Counted from the stretch's first letter, positions 34,893 to 43,594 are shown. The stretch: 64,000 nucleotides of DNA from Rhizobium sp. ZPR4 (GCF_040215725.1 NZ_CP157967.1:744001-808000), one strand, 5' to 3'. The notes: a model not told the origin generated them from the sequence alone. Translations and numbers: made by a program.

Positions 34893-34911
34893 GCTCGAAA
34901 ATGATTCGAGC
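34893..34911 (+). other. small hairpin after sodC
   Basis: GCTCGAA-AATGA-TTCGAGC forms a seven-pair stem 17 bases after the stop. It lacks a T-run, so its role as a terminator is doubtful. Confidence 0.3.
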
Positions 34912-34996
34912 ATTGAACGGGTGGAAGTTCAAGCAACGGTTGTTCCGGCTGCGTAAGCGCCCACCGGCAATATGATTCGATGGCTGTCAATTATAG

Positions 34997-35012
34997 TTAA
35001 TGGTGAATTAAC
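34997..35012. promoter_or_regulatory. CtrA-type box TTAA-N7-TTAAC upstream of second EF-hand gene
   Basis: The sequence TTAATGGTGAATTAAC matches the alphaproteobacterial CtrA consensus exactly, with a seven-base spacer. It is also a palindrome GTTAAT-GGTGA-ATTAAC like the one at 33748. It lies about 104 bases before the gene start. Confidence 0.5.
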
Positions 35013-35115
35013 ACCAATCTCAATCTGCGAGGCAAAACGGCCTATCCTGCTTGCAGATGACTAAGCGTGCCGGGGTCTATCAACCACGCGATGGCATTTG
35101 CCGTAGGAGATTTGG

Positions 35116-35778
35116 ATGAGCGGGGTTTCTTCAATTGGAAGCAGCATGACGGCTGCCTCGTACAGTCCCTTGGATAAGAATCAGGATGGCGTCGTGGATG
35201 CTCAGGAGCTGGAGGCGGCGGCGCAATCCGGCCTCCTGTCGGCGAGCATTGTCAACGACGAGAATGGCGACAGCAGCAGTGATCCGAGCGCCACGGACGT
35301 CTTTTCCGGCAATCTGGCGTCGATGCTGTTACAGATGCAGCAGAACAGCCAGTCAAGCAGTTCCACGTCGACCGACGGCTCTTCCAGCGCGTCCCCCATG
35401 GACCAGCTGTTTGCCAGCCTCGACACCAACCAGGACGGCACGATTTCGCAGGATGAGTTCGTTGCCGGGCGTCCGAAGGACATGAGCGAAAGCGATGCTG
35501 AGAACCTGTTCAAGAGCCTGGATACGCAAAATGCCGGCTCCTTGACCAAGGATCAGTTCGCCGAGGGCCTCGATGCCCTGAAGTCGTCGGATGCTTCCGC
35601 CGCCGATATGCTGTCGCTGGAGCCGAGTACGAGTGACAGTAATCCAACGGATGCCGCGACGCTTGCCAAGGATCAGGCGCTGAACGTCTTGCTGAACAAC
35701 ATGCAGGATCCGTCATCGCTTTATCAGAACACCTATGGCCAGTATGATCCGGACCAAACGGGTGGCGTCGCTGCGTAA
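35116..35778 (+). CDS. EF-hand protein (copy B)
   Basis: The 220-residue protein has two good EF-hand loops, DKNQDGVVDAQE (about 20-31) and DTNQDGTISQDE (about 103-114), and a third degenerate one (DTQNAGSLTKDQ, about 137-148). A serine-rich linker lies at about 75-92. No signal peptide is seen. It shares the MSxVSS start and the C-terminal YQNTYGQYDPDQ...AA ending with the smaller protein at 33876. AGGAG precedes the ATG. Calcium binding is expected; a shared terminal export or sorting signal is inference. Confidence 0.85.
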   Translation: MSGVSSIGSSMTAASYSPLDKNQDGVVDAQELEAAAQSGLLSASIVNDENGDSSSDPSATDVFSGNLASMLLQMQQNSQSSSSTSTDGSSSASPMDQLFASLDTNQDGTISQDEFVAGRPKDMSESDAENLFKSLDTQNAGSLTKDQFAEGLDALKSSDASAADMLSLEPSTSDSNPTDAATLAKDQALNVLLNNMQDPSSLYQNTYGQYDPDQTGGVAA

Positions 35779-35805
35779 TCGCGGAGGCCTATTGCTATGA
35801 AACGA

Positions 35806-35838
35806 ACGGAGATTGCGAAACGCGATCTCCGTTTTTTA
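35806..35838. terminator. bidirectional terminator between EF-hand gene B and the phosphatase gene
   Basis: A 12-base stem ACGGAGATTGCG/CGCGATCTCCGT (one G-T pair) with an AAA loop is followed by TTTTTT. It lies 28 bases after the EF-hand stop, and its T-run runs into the stop codon of the convergent phosphatase gene. Confidence 0.88.
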
Positions 35839-36369
35839 TTCGCCGGCGCCTAATTCGGCCAACGGCAGAATGAAAGGCGCATTGCCATCGGCATCCGCGC
35901 CACGGCCGATCTCCTTGACTGCGGCAACCAGGCGCCCGTGGCGTCCGAGCATGTCGTCGCCGATGGCAACGAGCCGGGCATTCGGCGTGGCGAACGGTGA
36001 GCTCGCGCGCAGGCGACGCACCAGCACCAGGTCGTCCTCCTCCGGGTGAACGGCCAAAGCCGCAATCAGCGCCGCCGCCGGCGAACGCGAAACACCCATC
36101 CAGCAATGAATGAGCAAAGGTGCGCTTCGATCCCAGCCGATAGCAAAGTCGATGATGGCGCGAACATGCGTCTCCTGCGGGGCGATGAGATCGCCGGTTC
36201 CGGCAAAGCTGATATCGTTCATATTGAGCAGCAGATGCCGATCCGCCTTGATGACGGCAGGCCGATGAAAGCTCTGCTCCTTGGCCATCAGGCTGATCAT
36301 CTCGCAAGCCTTATGGCGAACGGCCATTTCGGCGATGCGCGCAAGCGGTGATACGACAATCGCGGTCAC
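35836..36369 (-). CDS. tyrosine-phosphatase-like protein
   Basis: The 177-residue protein has the cysteine phosphatase loop HCWMGVSRSPAAAL (about 88-101), with Cys, Arg and the following Ser in catalytic positions. This places it in the dual-specificity/PTP superfamily; no N-terminal transit or membrane segment is seen. Its start overlaps the stop of the HD gene by four bases (ATGA), so it is the last gene of a three-gene operon with a ygfZ-type gene. The phosphorylated substrate is unknown. Confidence 0.85.
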   Translation of the reverse strand: MTAIVVSPLARIAEMAVRHKACEMISLMAKEQSFHRPAVIKADRHLLLNMNDISFAGTGDLIAPQETHVRAIIDFAIGWDRSAPLLIHCWMGVSRSPAAALIAALAVHPEEDDLVLVRRLRASSPFATPNARLVAIGDDMLGRHGRLVAAVKEIGRGADADGNAPFILPLAELGAGE

Positions 36370-36983
36370 GCGCCGATCCTCACGGCGGCACGCTCCGCCT
36401 CGATAGACTCGAAGCGCTTCAGGAACATCCGCTGTGCCTCGATCGCCGGCACAGGCTCGATCGGCAGCATCTCGCGCGTGACGTCGCGAGGCTGGCCGAA
36501 GAATTTGCGGGCTTCATCAGGCGTGAAGCCGGCAAGCAGCGTTGCCTCGAAATAGGCAGAGATCGTATCGGCCTTCTTGATCTTTTCCTTGAGCTTCGGC
36601 GTGCAATGCGGGGGCAGGGCGAAGCGTCGATAGATCGCCGCCTCGAGTCGCTTCTCGACGACCTTGTAGTCGCCGCCGACAACCGACTTGAACGGCGAGA
36701 TCATGTCGCCGATGACATATTCCGGTGCATCATGAAGCAGGGCGGCAAGCAGCTCGTCGGGCGTTGACGGATTGAGGTGACGAAAGATCGCCTCCACCAC
36801 CAGACTGTGCTGTGCTACCGAAAAGGCATGATCGCCGGAGGTCTGTCCGTTCCAGCGGGCAACACGGGCAAGCCCGTGCGCAATGTCGCCGATCTCGACA
36901 TCAAGCGGCGAGGGGTCGAGCAGGTCGAGCCTGCGCCCGGATAGCATGCGCTGCCAGGCACGCGCCGTCTTCGCCGATATCAT
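36366..36983 (-). CDS. HD-domain hydrolase (YfbR-like)
   Basis: The 205-residue protein has the YfbR-type HD motifs RWNGQTSGDHAFSVAQHS (about 43-60), LLHDAPEYVIGDM (about 82-94) and the later KKADTISAYFEATLL with the metal-binding Asp. YfbR enzymes are 5'-deoxynucleotidases. It overlaps its neighbours on both sides by four bases and lies in the middle of an operon with a YgfZ-type protein and a tyrosine phosphatase. Confidence 0.87.
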   Translation of the reverse strand: MISAKTARAWQRMLSGRRLDLLDPSPLDVEIGDIAHGLARVARWNGQTSGDHAFSVAQHSLVVEAIFRHLNPSTPDELLAALLHDAPEYVIGDMISPFKSVVGGDYKVVEKRLEAAIYRRFALPPHCTPKLKEKIKKADTISAYFEATLLAGFTPDEARKFFGQPRDVTREMLPIEPVPAIEAQRMFLKRFESIEAERAAVRIGA

Positions 36984-37819
36984 GCCGACGCCTCATCGGC
37001 GCGGGTGGGGAAGGAGAGACCGGACCAGGCTGGAAGAGATACGGTGACGTCGACTTCGTCAGCCTTTATCGGAGCCTCTTCGGCAATGGCTTCGCCGGCC
37101 CGGTCGATGCGGACGATGGCAAGGCCCATATTGCCGGCGGTCGAGCCGAGCGTGCCGATCGGCTTGCTGCCGACAGTCAATTCCGTGCCGGAGGGCGGTA
37201 ATTCGGCACTGCCGTCGACGATGACGACGCGCCTGCGCGCGGTTCCGCGATGATGCATGCGGGAAACCACCTCCTGGCCGATATAGCAGCCCTTGCGGAA
37301 GCCCAGGCCGCCATTCAGATCCATCAGCACATCGTGCGGGAACGCATCCTGCAGCGCGAAATCGGCGCCGGAAACGGCGATGCCGTTGGCGATCCGCAGC
37401 GCATCATAGAGTGTCTCGGGATCGCCGCCATGTTCACCGGGCGTCCGCGTGAGAACAATTCCAGCCTTGGCGAAGCGGCTGTCTCTTGGGCCATCCGTTG
37501 CGGCATCTCCCCATGCGACAGTGACGCCCCGTGCGTCCTCCGTGGCGAAATCGACCTTGGCACGCAAGCGATACATCGTGAGCCGCTTGAGCAGGCCCTC
37601 CCGCTGCGCCGTGTCGGTTTCAACCAGAAAGCCAGGGCCATCCCGCCAGATCATGAAGTCGAACAGGATCTTGCCCTGCGGCGTCAGCAGCGCGCCCGGA
37701 CGAGCTTCATCGGCGCCAAGCGAGGCGAGATCGGTGGTGATGAGATTGTGCAGGAAGGTCTCCGCCTCCGCGCCGGTGATGCGAATGAAGGAGCGCTCTC
37801 TCAGGAATACGGCTGGCAT
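36980..37819 (-). CDS. ygfZ: YgfZ/GcvT-domain folate-binding protein
   Basis: The 279-residue protein is of the tetrahydrofolate-binding YgfZ family that supports assembly or repair of iron-sulphur enzymes. The signature KGCYIGQEVVSRMHHRG (about 194-210) is complete, and the N-terminal barrel has FLHNLITTDL. Start MPAVFLRER at 37819 is preferred; the longer opening to 37846 has no better site. Its stop overlaps the next start by four bases. Confidence 0.92.
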   Translation of the reverse strand: MPAVFLRERSFIRITGAEAETFLHNLITTDLASLGADEARPGALLTPQGKILFDFMIWRDGPGFLVETDTAQREGLLKRLTMYRLRAKVDFATEDARGVTVAWGDAATDGPRDSRFAKAGIVLTRTPGEHGGDPETLYDALRIANGIAVSGADFALQDAFPHDVLMDLNGGLGFRKGCYIGQEVVSRMHHRGTARRRVVIVDGSAELPPSGTELTVGSKPIGTLGSTAGNMGLAIVRIDRAGEAIAEEAPIKADEVDVTVSLPAWSGLSFPTRADEASA

Positions 37820-37892
37820 GATGGTTCCGCTGATTTGGCCTATCACGCAGAGGTAGGGCCTTCGACGGGGAACCGCAAGTTCCCCCTTCGGT

Positions 37893-38648
37893 TCATTCGC
37901 CCGAGGTGAAGAATTTCCAACGGCCGTCCGGCGTGATGCCGACGCGATAGAAATTATAGCCGCCGAATTCCAGCATGTCGGCGTAATCGCCGGCCGTCAC
38001 GATGCGCATCAGATCGACCTTCTCCGGCGTGGAGAGCGTCTTGATGTCTTTCTGGGCAAAGTAGGGCCAGACATAGACCTCGTCGGGCGTGCCCTGGCCG
38101 ACATGGGCAAAGCCCGTGGACATGATATCGAGGAGGATGGACAGGATCTCGATGCCGTCAGGATCGCCCGAAAGGTCATGCAGCGTCTTGATCGGATCTT
38201 CGCCGGGGTCGTCGGCGGTAACCTGAGTCTGCTTCAGGCCCGCTCCGATATTCATCAGCGGGCGCAGGCGTTCGAGATCACCGGAAGCAGCAGCCTCGAC
38301 GATCGCCGCGCGGAGCTTCTTCACCGGCTCCGGCGCCTTGTCGATATCGAAGAGGAATTCGACCGATTTGTTCGCATTCGAGGCGTCACCGCTGCTCTGG
38401 CCGGCCTGCTTGTTGATCAGCGGATCGGGCATCGGCAACGTGTTATTGTTGGCAGCGGGTGCTTCCAGCGCCTGTTCGATCGGCTTCTCGTTCTTCTGCT
38501 GTGCGGAGTCTTTCGCCTGAGGGGCCGGCGGGTTGAGCTGGGAAAAGGCATTGGCCGGTAGCGGCAAGGCGGTGCTGCCCAAAAGCAGGGTTACGGCAGC
38601 GAACGAGGCAATGGAACAGGTGAGCGCATTGCCTGGAAAGATACGCAT
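37893..38648 (-). CDS. exported protein of unknown function
   Basis: The 251-residue protein has a signal peptide (SIASFAAVTLLLGSTALPLPANA region, cleavage near ANAFS), a proline/glutamine-rich linker (about 37-75) and a conserved-looking C-terminal domain with VYVWPYFAQKD, MRIVTAGDYADM and a final GRWKFFTSGE. I do not recognise a named family with certainty; similar proteins occur across rhizobia. Start at 38648 fits the signal peptide; the ribosome site is weak. Confidence 0.75.
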   Translation of the reverse strand: MRIFPGNALTCSIASFAAVTLLLGSTALPLPANAFSQLNPPAPQAKDSAQQKNEKPIEQALEAPAANNNTLPMPDPLINKQAGQSSGDASNANKSVEFLFDIDKAPEPVKKLRAAIVEAAASGDLERLRPLMNIGAGLKQTQVTADDPGEDPIKTLHDLSGDPDGIEILSILLDIMSTGFAHVGQGTPDEVYVWPYFAQKDIKTLSTPEKVDLMRIVTAGDYADMLEFGGYNFYRVGITPDGRWKFFTSGE

Positions 38649-38664
38649 TAGCAATCTCTGAGTG

Positions 38665-38922
38665 TTATTGCAGGGTACGGTTCGGAGAGAATTCACCAGC
38701 GAGCATGCGTTCACGCAGCGATTCGAGCAAGGCTTCGGCGCCCTGTTCCCCCTGAATCCGGATCGTCTCACGAATCGCATGGGCAATAGCCGCATCGGCG
38801 ATGATTTCGGGCTCGATGCCATCTGCCATGCCGTCGGCCCAAGCTTCATTCTGGTATTCCAGCGCTGCCTGCATCTTTTCATGAACGATCATGTCGTCGA
38901 TTTCGTTCAGGCTGGTTTCCAT
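38665..38922 (-). CDS. small acidic protein of unknown function
   Basis: The 85-residue protein is acidic and predicted helical, with METSLNEIDDMIVHEKMQ near the start and EAIIRE-like helices later. No known domain is recognised. The ATG at 38922 is chosen over 38946 because GAGGAAAG lies directly before it. It is 16 bases upstream of the exported protein at 38648 and probably in the same transcript. Confidence 0.7.
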   Translation of the reverse strand: METSLNEIDDMIVHEKMQAALEYQNEAWADGMADGIEPEIIADAAIAHAIRETIRIQGEQGAEALLESLRERMLAGEFSPNRTLQ

Positions 38923-39026
38923 TGTTTCTTTCCTCGAGACGTTCATGTCCTTACCACTTGCTTAATAACTCTATCAGCCTTTTCCCAAAACGACACGGCT
39001 CGCTATGAAAAGAGGTTAATAAATCG

Positions 39027-39461
39027 TCAATTTCCAAAGCGTGCGGTGATTTCTGTCGCCAGTGTTGCACCTTCGTTACGGTATCGCTCTTCCGCGACGC
39101 GGGCCTGCGGCGTGCAATTCGTGTAAACCGATGCAAAGGACCGATATCCACGGTTGAAGGCCGCAGTGAGCCTTTCTTTTCGTTTCGGCTCGCTCTTGGT
39201 TTCCGTGTCGAGCAAGTGTTGCATGTCACCGCGCCATCCGTCTTCCCGCGTCGGACTGCAGAGATTGCGCAAATAGTCGATCGAACCGAGAATTTCGGAT
39301 AGCCGGGAGAGCTGCTCGTCATAGGGCGCAGGCTGCTCGGCATTCGCATTATCGGCCGCCTGTGGCGGTGGTGCGCTTGCTGCCGGCTGTGCTGCAGCTG
39401 GGAAGGCTGCGGCAAGCGCGATGCAGATCAGAAGCGGTCGGCCAAGGCTGTTATGATTCAT
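39027..39461 (-). CDS. TIGR02301-type exported protein
   Basis: The 144-residue protein has a signal peptide (LLICIALAAAFPAAAQPA) and a mature domain with LSEILGSIDYLRNLC, WRGDMQHLLD and FNRGYRSFASVYTNCTP, which matches the alphaproteobacterial TIGR02301 family of unknown function. Two cysteines could form a disulphide. It lies next to a Nudix gene on the same strand. The ribosome site is weak. Confidence 0.75.
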   Translation of the reverse strand: MNHNSLGRPLLICIALAAAFPAAAQPAASAPPPQAADNANAEQPAPYDEQLSRLSEILGSIDYLRNLCSPTREDGWRGDMQHLLDTETKSEPKRKERLTAAFNRGYRSFASVYTNCTPQARVAEERYRNEGATLATEITARFGN

Positions 39462-39555
39462 GTAACCATGTTGACCGGACAAGCATGACGGGAACAAGGC
39501 GTGGCGGGTGGTTTCCACGCCGATATTGCTCAGCATCGTTAATTTCGGGGCGGAG

Positions 39556-39975
39556 CTATGCGTCTTCTGCAGCAAGTCGCTCCACGCATTCGAGCACGCT
39601 GGCCGGAACGGGCAGGGTGCGCACCTCCTCCAGCGTGTACCAGCCGATGGCAGCCGCATCGTCGGCGGCTTCGGCAACCGCATCCTCGTCGGCATCCACG
39701 AGGAAGACCGAGAGCAGGAAGTGGCTTGTCAGCGTTCCATCCGCCGCGTGCGAGCGCAGGTCATAGGTCTCGAACAGGCGGGGATTGCGGGCTGATATGC
39801 CTGTCTCCTCCTTGAACTCGCGCAGCGCCGCGTCGGCCGGCGTCTCTCCTTCTTCGGCCCGCCCTCCCGGAAAGGCGTACATATCGGCGGACGGCGGATT
39901 GCTGCGCAGCACCAGCAGGAAGCGGCCATTGCGTTCGAGAATGGCGGAGGAGGCAGGGCGAGGATTGGAGATCAT
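39556..39975 (-). CDS. Nudix hydrolase
   Basis: The 139-residue protein has a complete Nudix box, GGRAEEGETPADAALREFK followed by EETGI (about 37-60), which binds the metal and hydrolyses a nucleoside-diphosphate-linked substrate. Relatives include ADP-ribose pyrophosphatase and MutT-like enzymes; the substrate is not clear. ATG at 39975 is the likely start; a longer open frame runs to 40284 without a better site. Confidence 0.88.
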   Translation of the reverse strand: MISNPRPASSAILERNGRFLLVLRSNPPSADMYAFPGGRAEEGETPADAALREFKEETGISARNPRLFETYDLRSHAADGTLTSHFLLSVFLVDADEDAVAEAADDAAAIGWYTLEEVRTLPVPASVLECVERLAAEDA

Positions 39976-40139
39976 GGATCGCTTTGCATTCGGATAGGAA
40001 GATCGATGCGCAATGGCGATGAGCCATTCGCGACCAATTTCTACAGGAAACGGCGCTTGCTGTCCCGCGGGAAAGCCCATTAACTCGCTCCCGGCTAAGG
40101 CGACGATTCTCAATGCGCCGAATATAGGGACGATCGGGG

Positions 40140-40460
40140 ATGATCTACGGGCTATATGCTTTGGCGGCTCTCGCCGAAATAGCGGGCTGCTTTGCCTTCT
40201 GGGCGTGGTTGCGTCTGTCGAAGCCCGTCTGGTGGCTCGCACCCGGCCTTGTCTCGCTGGCGCTCTTTGCCTGGCTGCTTGCACTGGTGCCGAGCGAGGC
40301 GGCCGGGCGCACTTTTGCTGCTTATGGCGGCGTCTATATCGTTGCCTCCATTCTGTGGCTCTGGCTCGCTGAAGGGCGGCTTCCGGACCGATGGGATATT
40401 TCGGGCGCCGTCATCTGCCTTGCCGGTGCGGGGATCATTCTTCTCGGGCCGCGCGGCTGA
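40140..40460 (+). CDS. YnfA-family inner-membrane protein
   Basis: The 106-residue protein has four membrane spans ([77 protein letters not shown]; only parts are quoted as markers) typical of the UPF0060/YnfA family, distantly related to small multidrug transporters. Function is not settled. The SRAP gene follows after 43 bases. Confidence 0.9.
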   Translation: MIYGLYALAALAEIAGCFAFWAWLRLSKPVWWLAPGLVSLALFAWLLALVPSEAAGRTFAAYGGVYIVASILWLWLAEGRLPDRWDISGAVICLAGAGIILLGPRG

Positions 40461-40503
40461 GCTTAGGCTTGACCCGGCGCCTTGCGGGTGCAACACAGGC
40501 CTC

Positions 40504-41268
40504 ATGTGCGGACGTTTCGCTTTGACATCGACGGCAGACCAAGTGGGCGAAGCGCTCGGTGTCCTGCTGAATGACGGTTTTCCCGCGCGCTATAATATCG
40601 CGCCGACGCAGCCGATCCTTGTCGTCATATCGGGCGACAGGCAGCAACCGGGCAGCAACCTGCCGGATCGTCGCGCCCTGCTCGTGCGCTGGGGCTTTAT
40701 GCCCGACTGGGTGAAAGACCCCAAGGACTTCCCGTTGTTGATCAACGCACGATCGGAAACGGCGATCGGCAAGGCTTCTTTCCGCGCCGCCATGCGCCAT
40801 CGCCGCATCCTCATTCCGGCATCCGGTTTCTACGAATGGCATCGGCCGCCGAAGGAAAGTGGCGAGAAGCCGCAAGCCTATTGGATTCGGCCTCGCAAGG
40901 GCGGTGTCATCGCCTTTGCCGGGCTGATGGAAACCTGGTCGTCGGCCGACGGTTCGGAAGTCGACACCGGTGCGATCCTGACGGCGGCGGCAAACAGCAC
41001 CATTCGATCCATTCATGACCGCATGCCCGTCGTCATCAAGCCGGAGGATTTTGCCCGCTGGCTCGATTGCAAGACGCAGGAACCGCGCGATGTCCTTGAT
41101 CTGATGAAGCCGGTCCAGGAGGATTTTTTCGAGGCGATCCCGGTTTCGGATCGTGTCAACAAGGTCGCCAATATGGGGCCGGAGGTGCAGGCACCTGTAG
41201 CGCTCGATCCGGTCAGGAAGCCGCCGAAGAAGGCGGATCCGGAAGATGGCCAGCTAAGCCTTCTCTGA
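40504..41268 (+). CDS. SOS-response-associated peptidase (SRAP/YedK)
   Basis: SRAP proteins form a covalent bond with abasic sites in single-stranded DNA through Cys2, shielding them. The 254-residue protein begins MCGRFALT, so the cysteine is exposed after methionine removal. The other active-site motifs are present: INARSETA (about 80-87), RILIPASGFYEW (about 100-111) and IHDRMPVVI (about 170-178). The start at 40504 is fixed by this catalytic cysteine. Confidence 0.93.
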   Translation: MCGRFALTSTADQVGEALGVLLNDGFPARYNIAPTQPILVVISGDRQQPGSNLPDRRALLVRWGFMPDWVKDPKDFPLLINARSETAIGKASFRAAMRHRRILIPASGFYEWHRPPKESGEKPQAYWIRPRKGGVIAFAGLMETWSSADGSEVDTGAILTAAANSTIRSIHDRMPVVIKPEDFARWLDCKTQEPRDVLDLMKPVQEDFFEAIPVSDRVNKVANMGPEVQAPVALDPVRKPPKKADPEDGQLSLL

Positions 41269-41342
41269 GCGGCCGCCATTCGGCGGCCAGTGACCGGAAA
41301 TGCTGCCGCCGGTATTGGTCGGCGGCGGACAGAACTATATTC

Positions 41343-41483
41343 TTAAGCGATCTTCTTCTTGAGAGGCTTTGTCTTCAGCATCAGATGGGCTGCAAGAACG
41401 GCTTTCAGGCCCAGCGGACGATAATGCTTGCTGGGATCGATCTTTGCCTGCGGTTGTGCCGGTTGGTCTTTCTTCTGCGTCAT
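41343..41483 (-). CDS. 46-residue basic protein of unknown function
   Basis: A short gene encodes MTQKKDQPAQPQAKIDPSK followed by HYRPLGLKAVLAAHLMLKTKPLKKKIA. A disordered first half precedes an amphipathic helix with a basic end. GAGGAG lies eight bases before the ATG, and the frame uses typical codons, which supports a real gene. No known domain is recognised. It stands alone, convergent with the SRAP gene. Confidence 0.65.
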   Translation of the reverse strand: MTQKKDQPAQPQAKIDPSKHYRPLGLKAVLAAHLMLKTKPLKKKIA

Positions 41484-41810
41484 GTTTCACTCCTCACCAT
41501 GCTCCCCCGGAGCATTTTTCGATTCACAGTCGAGTAGTGCTTTTTGTCGTAAATCATGACAAATCGAAGGCGTTTTCCAATCAGCTTTTGTAAACAACGA
41601 CCATATTTCGAGAGATTAGCGCCGAAACCTCGTGTAGAATCCGCACTGCCGCAATGTTTGAATCTGCGGAAATATCGCGCCGAGAGGGCCTTCCGTTGCG
41701 CCGATGAACGATCGTCATGTCTCTGATTGATAAGGGAGACTTACAGACTGGCGGTTGCAGCGCGGCAGTGCCACCAGAGGGCCATTGCGTAGCGGTTTGA
41801 TATGCCGGCC
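41484..41810. other. 327-base gap between the 46-residue gene and pssA
   Basis: No gene or clear terminator is seen. The left end should hold the promoter of the small gene. The right end carries a 12-base copy of the last pssA codons (GATATGCCGGCC at 41799 and 41814). Confidence 0.6.
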
Positions 41811-41825
41811 CTAGATATGCCGGCC
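41799..41825. repeat. 15-base tandem duplication across the pssA stop codon
   Basis: GATATGCCGGCC occurs at 41799-41810 and 41814-41825 with the pssA stop (CTA on this strand) between them. On the coding strand it reads GRHI-stop-GRHI, so the copy lies in the 3' untranslated part. Confidence 0.8.
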
Positions 41826-42671
41826 GATATCGTCGTTGGAATCGTCGACATTGGGATCGGCGGGGCCGTTGATTGTGTAGGTGCCATATTTCTTCGCCCA
41901 AGAGCGCGCGCCGAAGGGCAGAGACAGCAAATAGATGACGACGGTCACGACCATGACATGCCACGTATAGCTCATCAGCAGCGCGACATAGACGACAAGG
42001 CCGAGCATGATCGGCAGCACCAGGTCGCGCCTTACGCCGTTGCCTTCCGATTTGCCGGACCAGACGGGCAGGCGGCTGACCAGCAGAAAGCCGATGAGAA
42101 CCGTATAGGCTGCCCCCCACAAGGCGAACGTATGGTCCGGCGTCAACCCGAGAAAGCCGAGATAGACCGGCAGCAGCACCAGCATTGCGCCGGCAGGCGC
42201 CGGCACGCCGACGAAATATTCCGATTGCCAGGACGCCTTGTGCTCGCGCTCGGCCATGACGTTGAAGCGGGCGAGCCGCAGGCCGGCGGCGATCGTGTAG
42301 ATAAGCGCTGCGATCCAGCCGAGAGAGCGGGCCTGGTCGAGCAGGAAGACGTAGACGACGAGCGCCGGGGCAACGCCGAAGTTGACGATATCGGCGAGCG
42401 AATCCATCTGCGCGCCGAACTTCGAGGTGGCCTTCATCAGCCGCGCGACGCGCCCGTCGATGCCGTCGAGGAAGGCTGCAACCAGCACGGCGGCAACGGC
42501 GAGCTCGTAGCGGCTTTCGAAAGCGAGGCGAATGCCCGTCAGGCCCGAGCAGATCGCCAGCACGGTAATCATGTTCGGCACGATTAGCCGCAGCGGAATT
42601 TCCCGGAGACGCGGCCCGCGCGCTTCGTCGTTGGGCCCATGCGGCTCGAAAGGCGGAAAAGGCGTCTTCAT
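41811..42671 (-). CDS. pssA: CDP-diacylglycerol-serine O-phosphatidyltransferase
   Basis: PssA makes phosphatidylserine from CDP-diacylglycerol and serine in the inner membrane. The 286-residue protein has several spans and the CDP-alcohol transferase motif DGIDGRVARLMKATSKFG, then AQMDSLAD (about 68-95), with all Asp residues present. It begins 20 bases after the psd stop on the same strand, so the two steps to phosphatidylethanolamine form one operon. Confidence 0.95.
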   Translation of the reverse strand: MKTPFPPFEPHGPNDEARGPRLREIPLRLIVPNMITVLAICSGLTGIRLAFESRYELAVAAVLVAAFLDGIDGRVARLMKATSKFGAQMDSLADIVNFGVAPALVVYVFLLDQARSLGWIAALIYTIAAGLRLARFNVMAEREHKASWQSEYFVGVPAPAGAMLVLLPVYLGFLGLTPDHTFALWGAAYTVLIGFLLVSRLPVWSGKSEGNGVRRDLVLPIMLGLVVYVALLMSYTWHVMVVTVVIYLLSLPFGARSWAKKYGTYTINGPADPNVDDSNDDIGRHI

Positions 42672-42691
42672 CTCGCTCGTGTTCCTAAAGT

Positions 42692-43390
42692 TCAGCTGCG
42701 GCGGCTGATGGTTGCGCCCTTGGCCGAGCCGAATTCGGCAATGACGGTTTCGCCGGCGATCGCCCGCTGGCCGACGGCAACGCGCGGCGAGGCGCCTTCC
42801 GGCAGGAAGATATCGAGGCGCGAGCCGAAGCGGATGAGGCCGATGCGTTCACCCGCATCCAGCGGCTCGTTCGGATGGACGAAGCAAAGAATGCGGCGGG
42901 CGACGAGGCCGGCAATCTGCACCACGCCGATCTCGCCATGCTTCGTTTCAATCACGAGGCCGTTGCGCTCGTTCTGTTCGCTGGCCTTGTCGAGTTCGGC
43001 ATTGAGGAAGCTGCCCTGGCGATAGGCGACGTTGGTGATGCGGCCGCGCATCGGCGAACGGTTCACATGGCAATCGAAGACATTCATGAAGACCGAGATC
43101 CGCAGCATCGGCTGGCTGCCGAGATTGAGCTCGGCCGGCGGCGTCACCATCTGCACGCTCGAAACCTTGCCGTCGGCAGGCGATATCGCCAGATCATCGT
43201 CCTGAGGCGTCATGCGCTCGGGATCGCGGAAGAAATAGGCGCACCAGAGCGTCAGGATCAGACCGATCCAGAAGAGCGGCTTGAAGATCCAACCGAGCAC
43301 CAGCGACGCGACGAAGAAGCCTGCAACGAAGGGATAGCCCTCCTTGTGTACGGGAACGATGACGTTGCGTACGCTGTTCATCAAGCTCAT
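42692..43390 (-). CDS. psd: phosphatidylserine decarboxylase proenzyme
   Basis: Psd converts phosphatidylserine to phosphatidylethanolamine. The 232-residue protein has membrane-embedded N-terminal segments, [10 protein letters not shown] (about 71-80), [15 protein letters not shown] (about 102-116) and the self-cleavage site RFGSRLD with Gly189-Ser190, whose serine becomes the pyruvoyl cofactor. It is the short type of Psd common in alphaproteobacteria. pssA follows directly. Confidence 0.95.
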   Translation of the reverse strand: MSLMNSVRNVIVPVHKEGYPFVAGFFVASLVLGWIFKPLFWIGLILTLWCAYFFRDPERMTPQDDDLAISPADGKVSSVQMVTPPAELNLGSQPMLRISVFMNVFDCHVNRSPMRGRITNVAYRQGSFLNAELDKASEQNERNGLVIETKHGEIGVVQIAGLVARRILCFVHPNEPLDAGERIGLIRFGSRLDIFLPEGASPRVAVGQRAIAGETVIAEFGSAKGATISRRS

Positions 43391-43594
43391 CTACGGCCTA
43401 CTCCGTTAGGGCAACCTCACCAAGAACCGAGCTCCGGTTCTCCGAACGAGATTATGCCAGTCAAAAGAATGAGAACAAGATAAGCGGTCTTGCTCTGATT
43501 ACTAGTCGAGCGTGACTACAGGCAAACTCTGTCATGGGCAATGCTTTCGCACGCTCGCCCCCAACGCAATCCTATCCTCCGCCGATACGGATGC

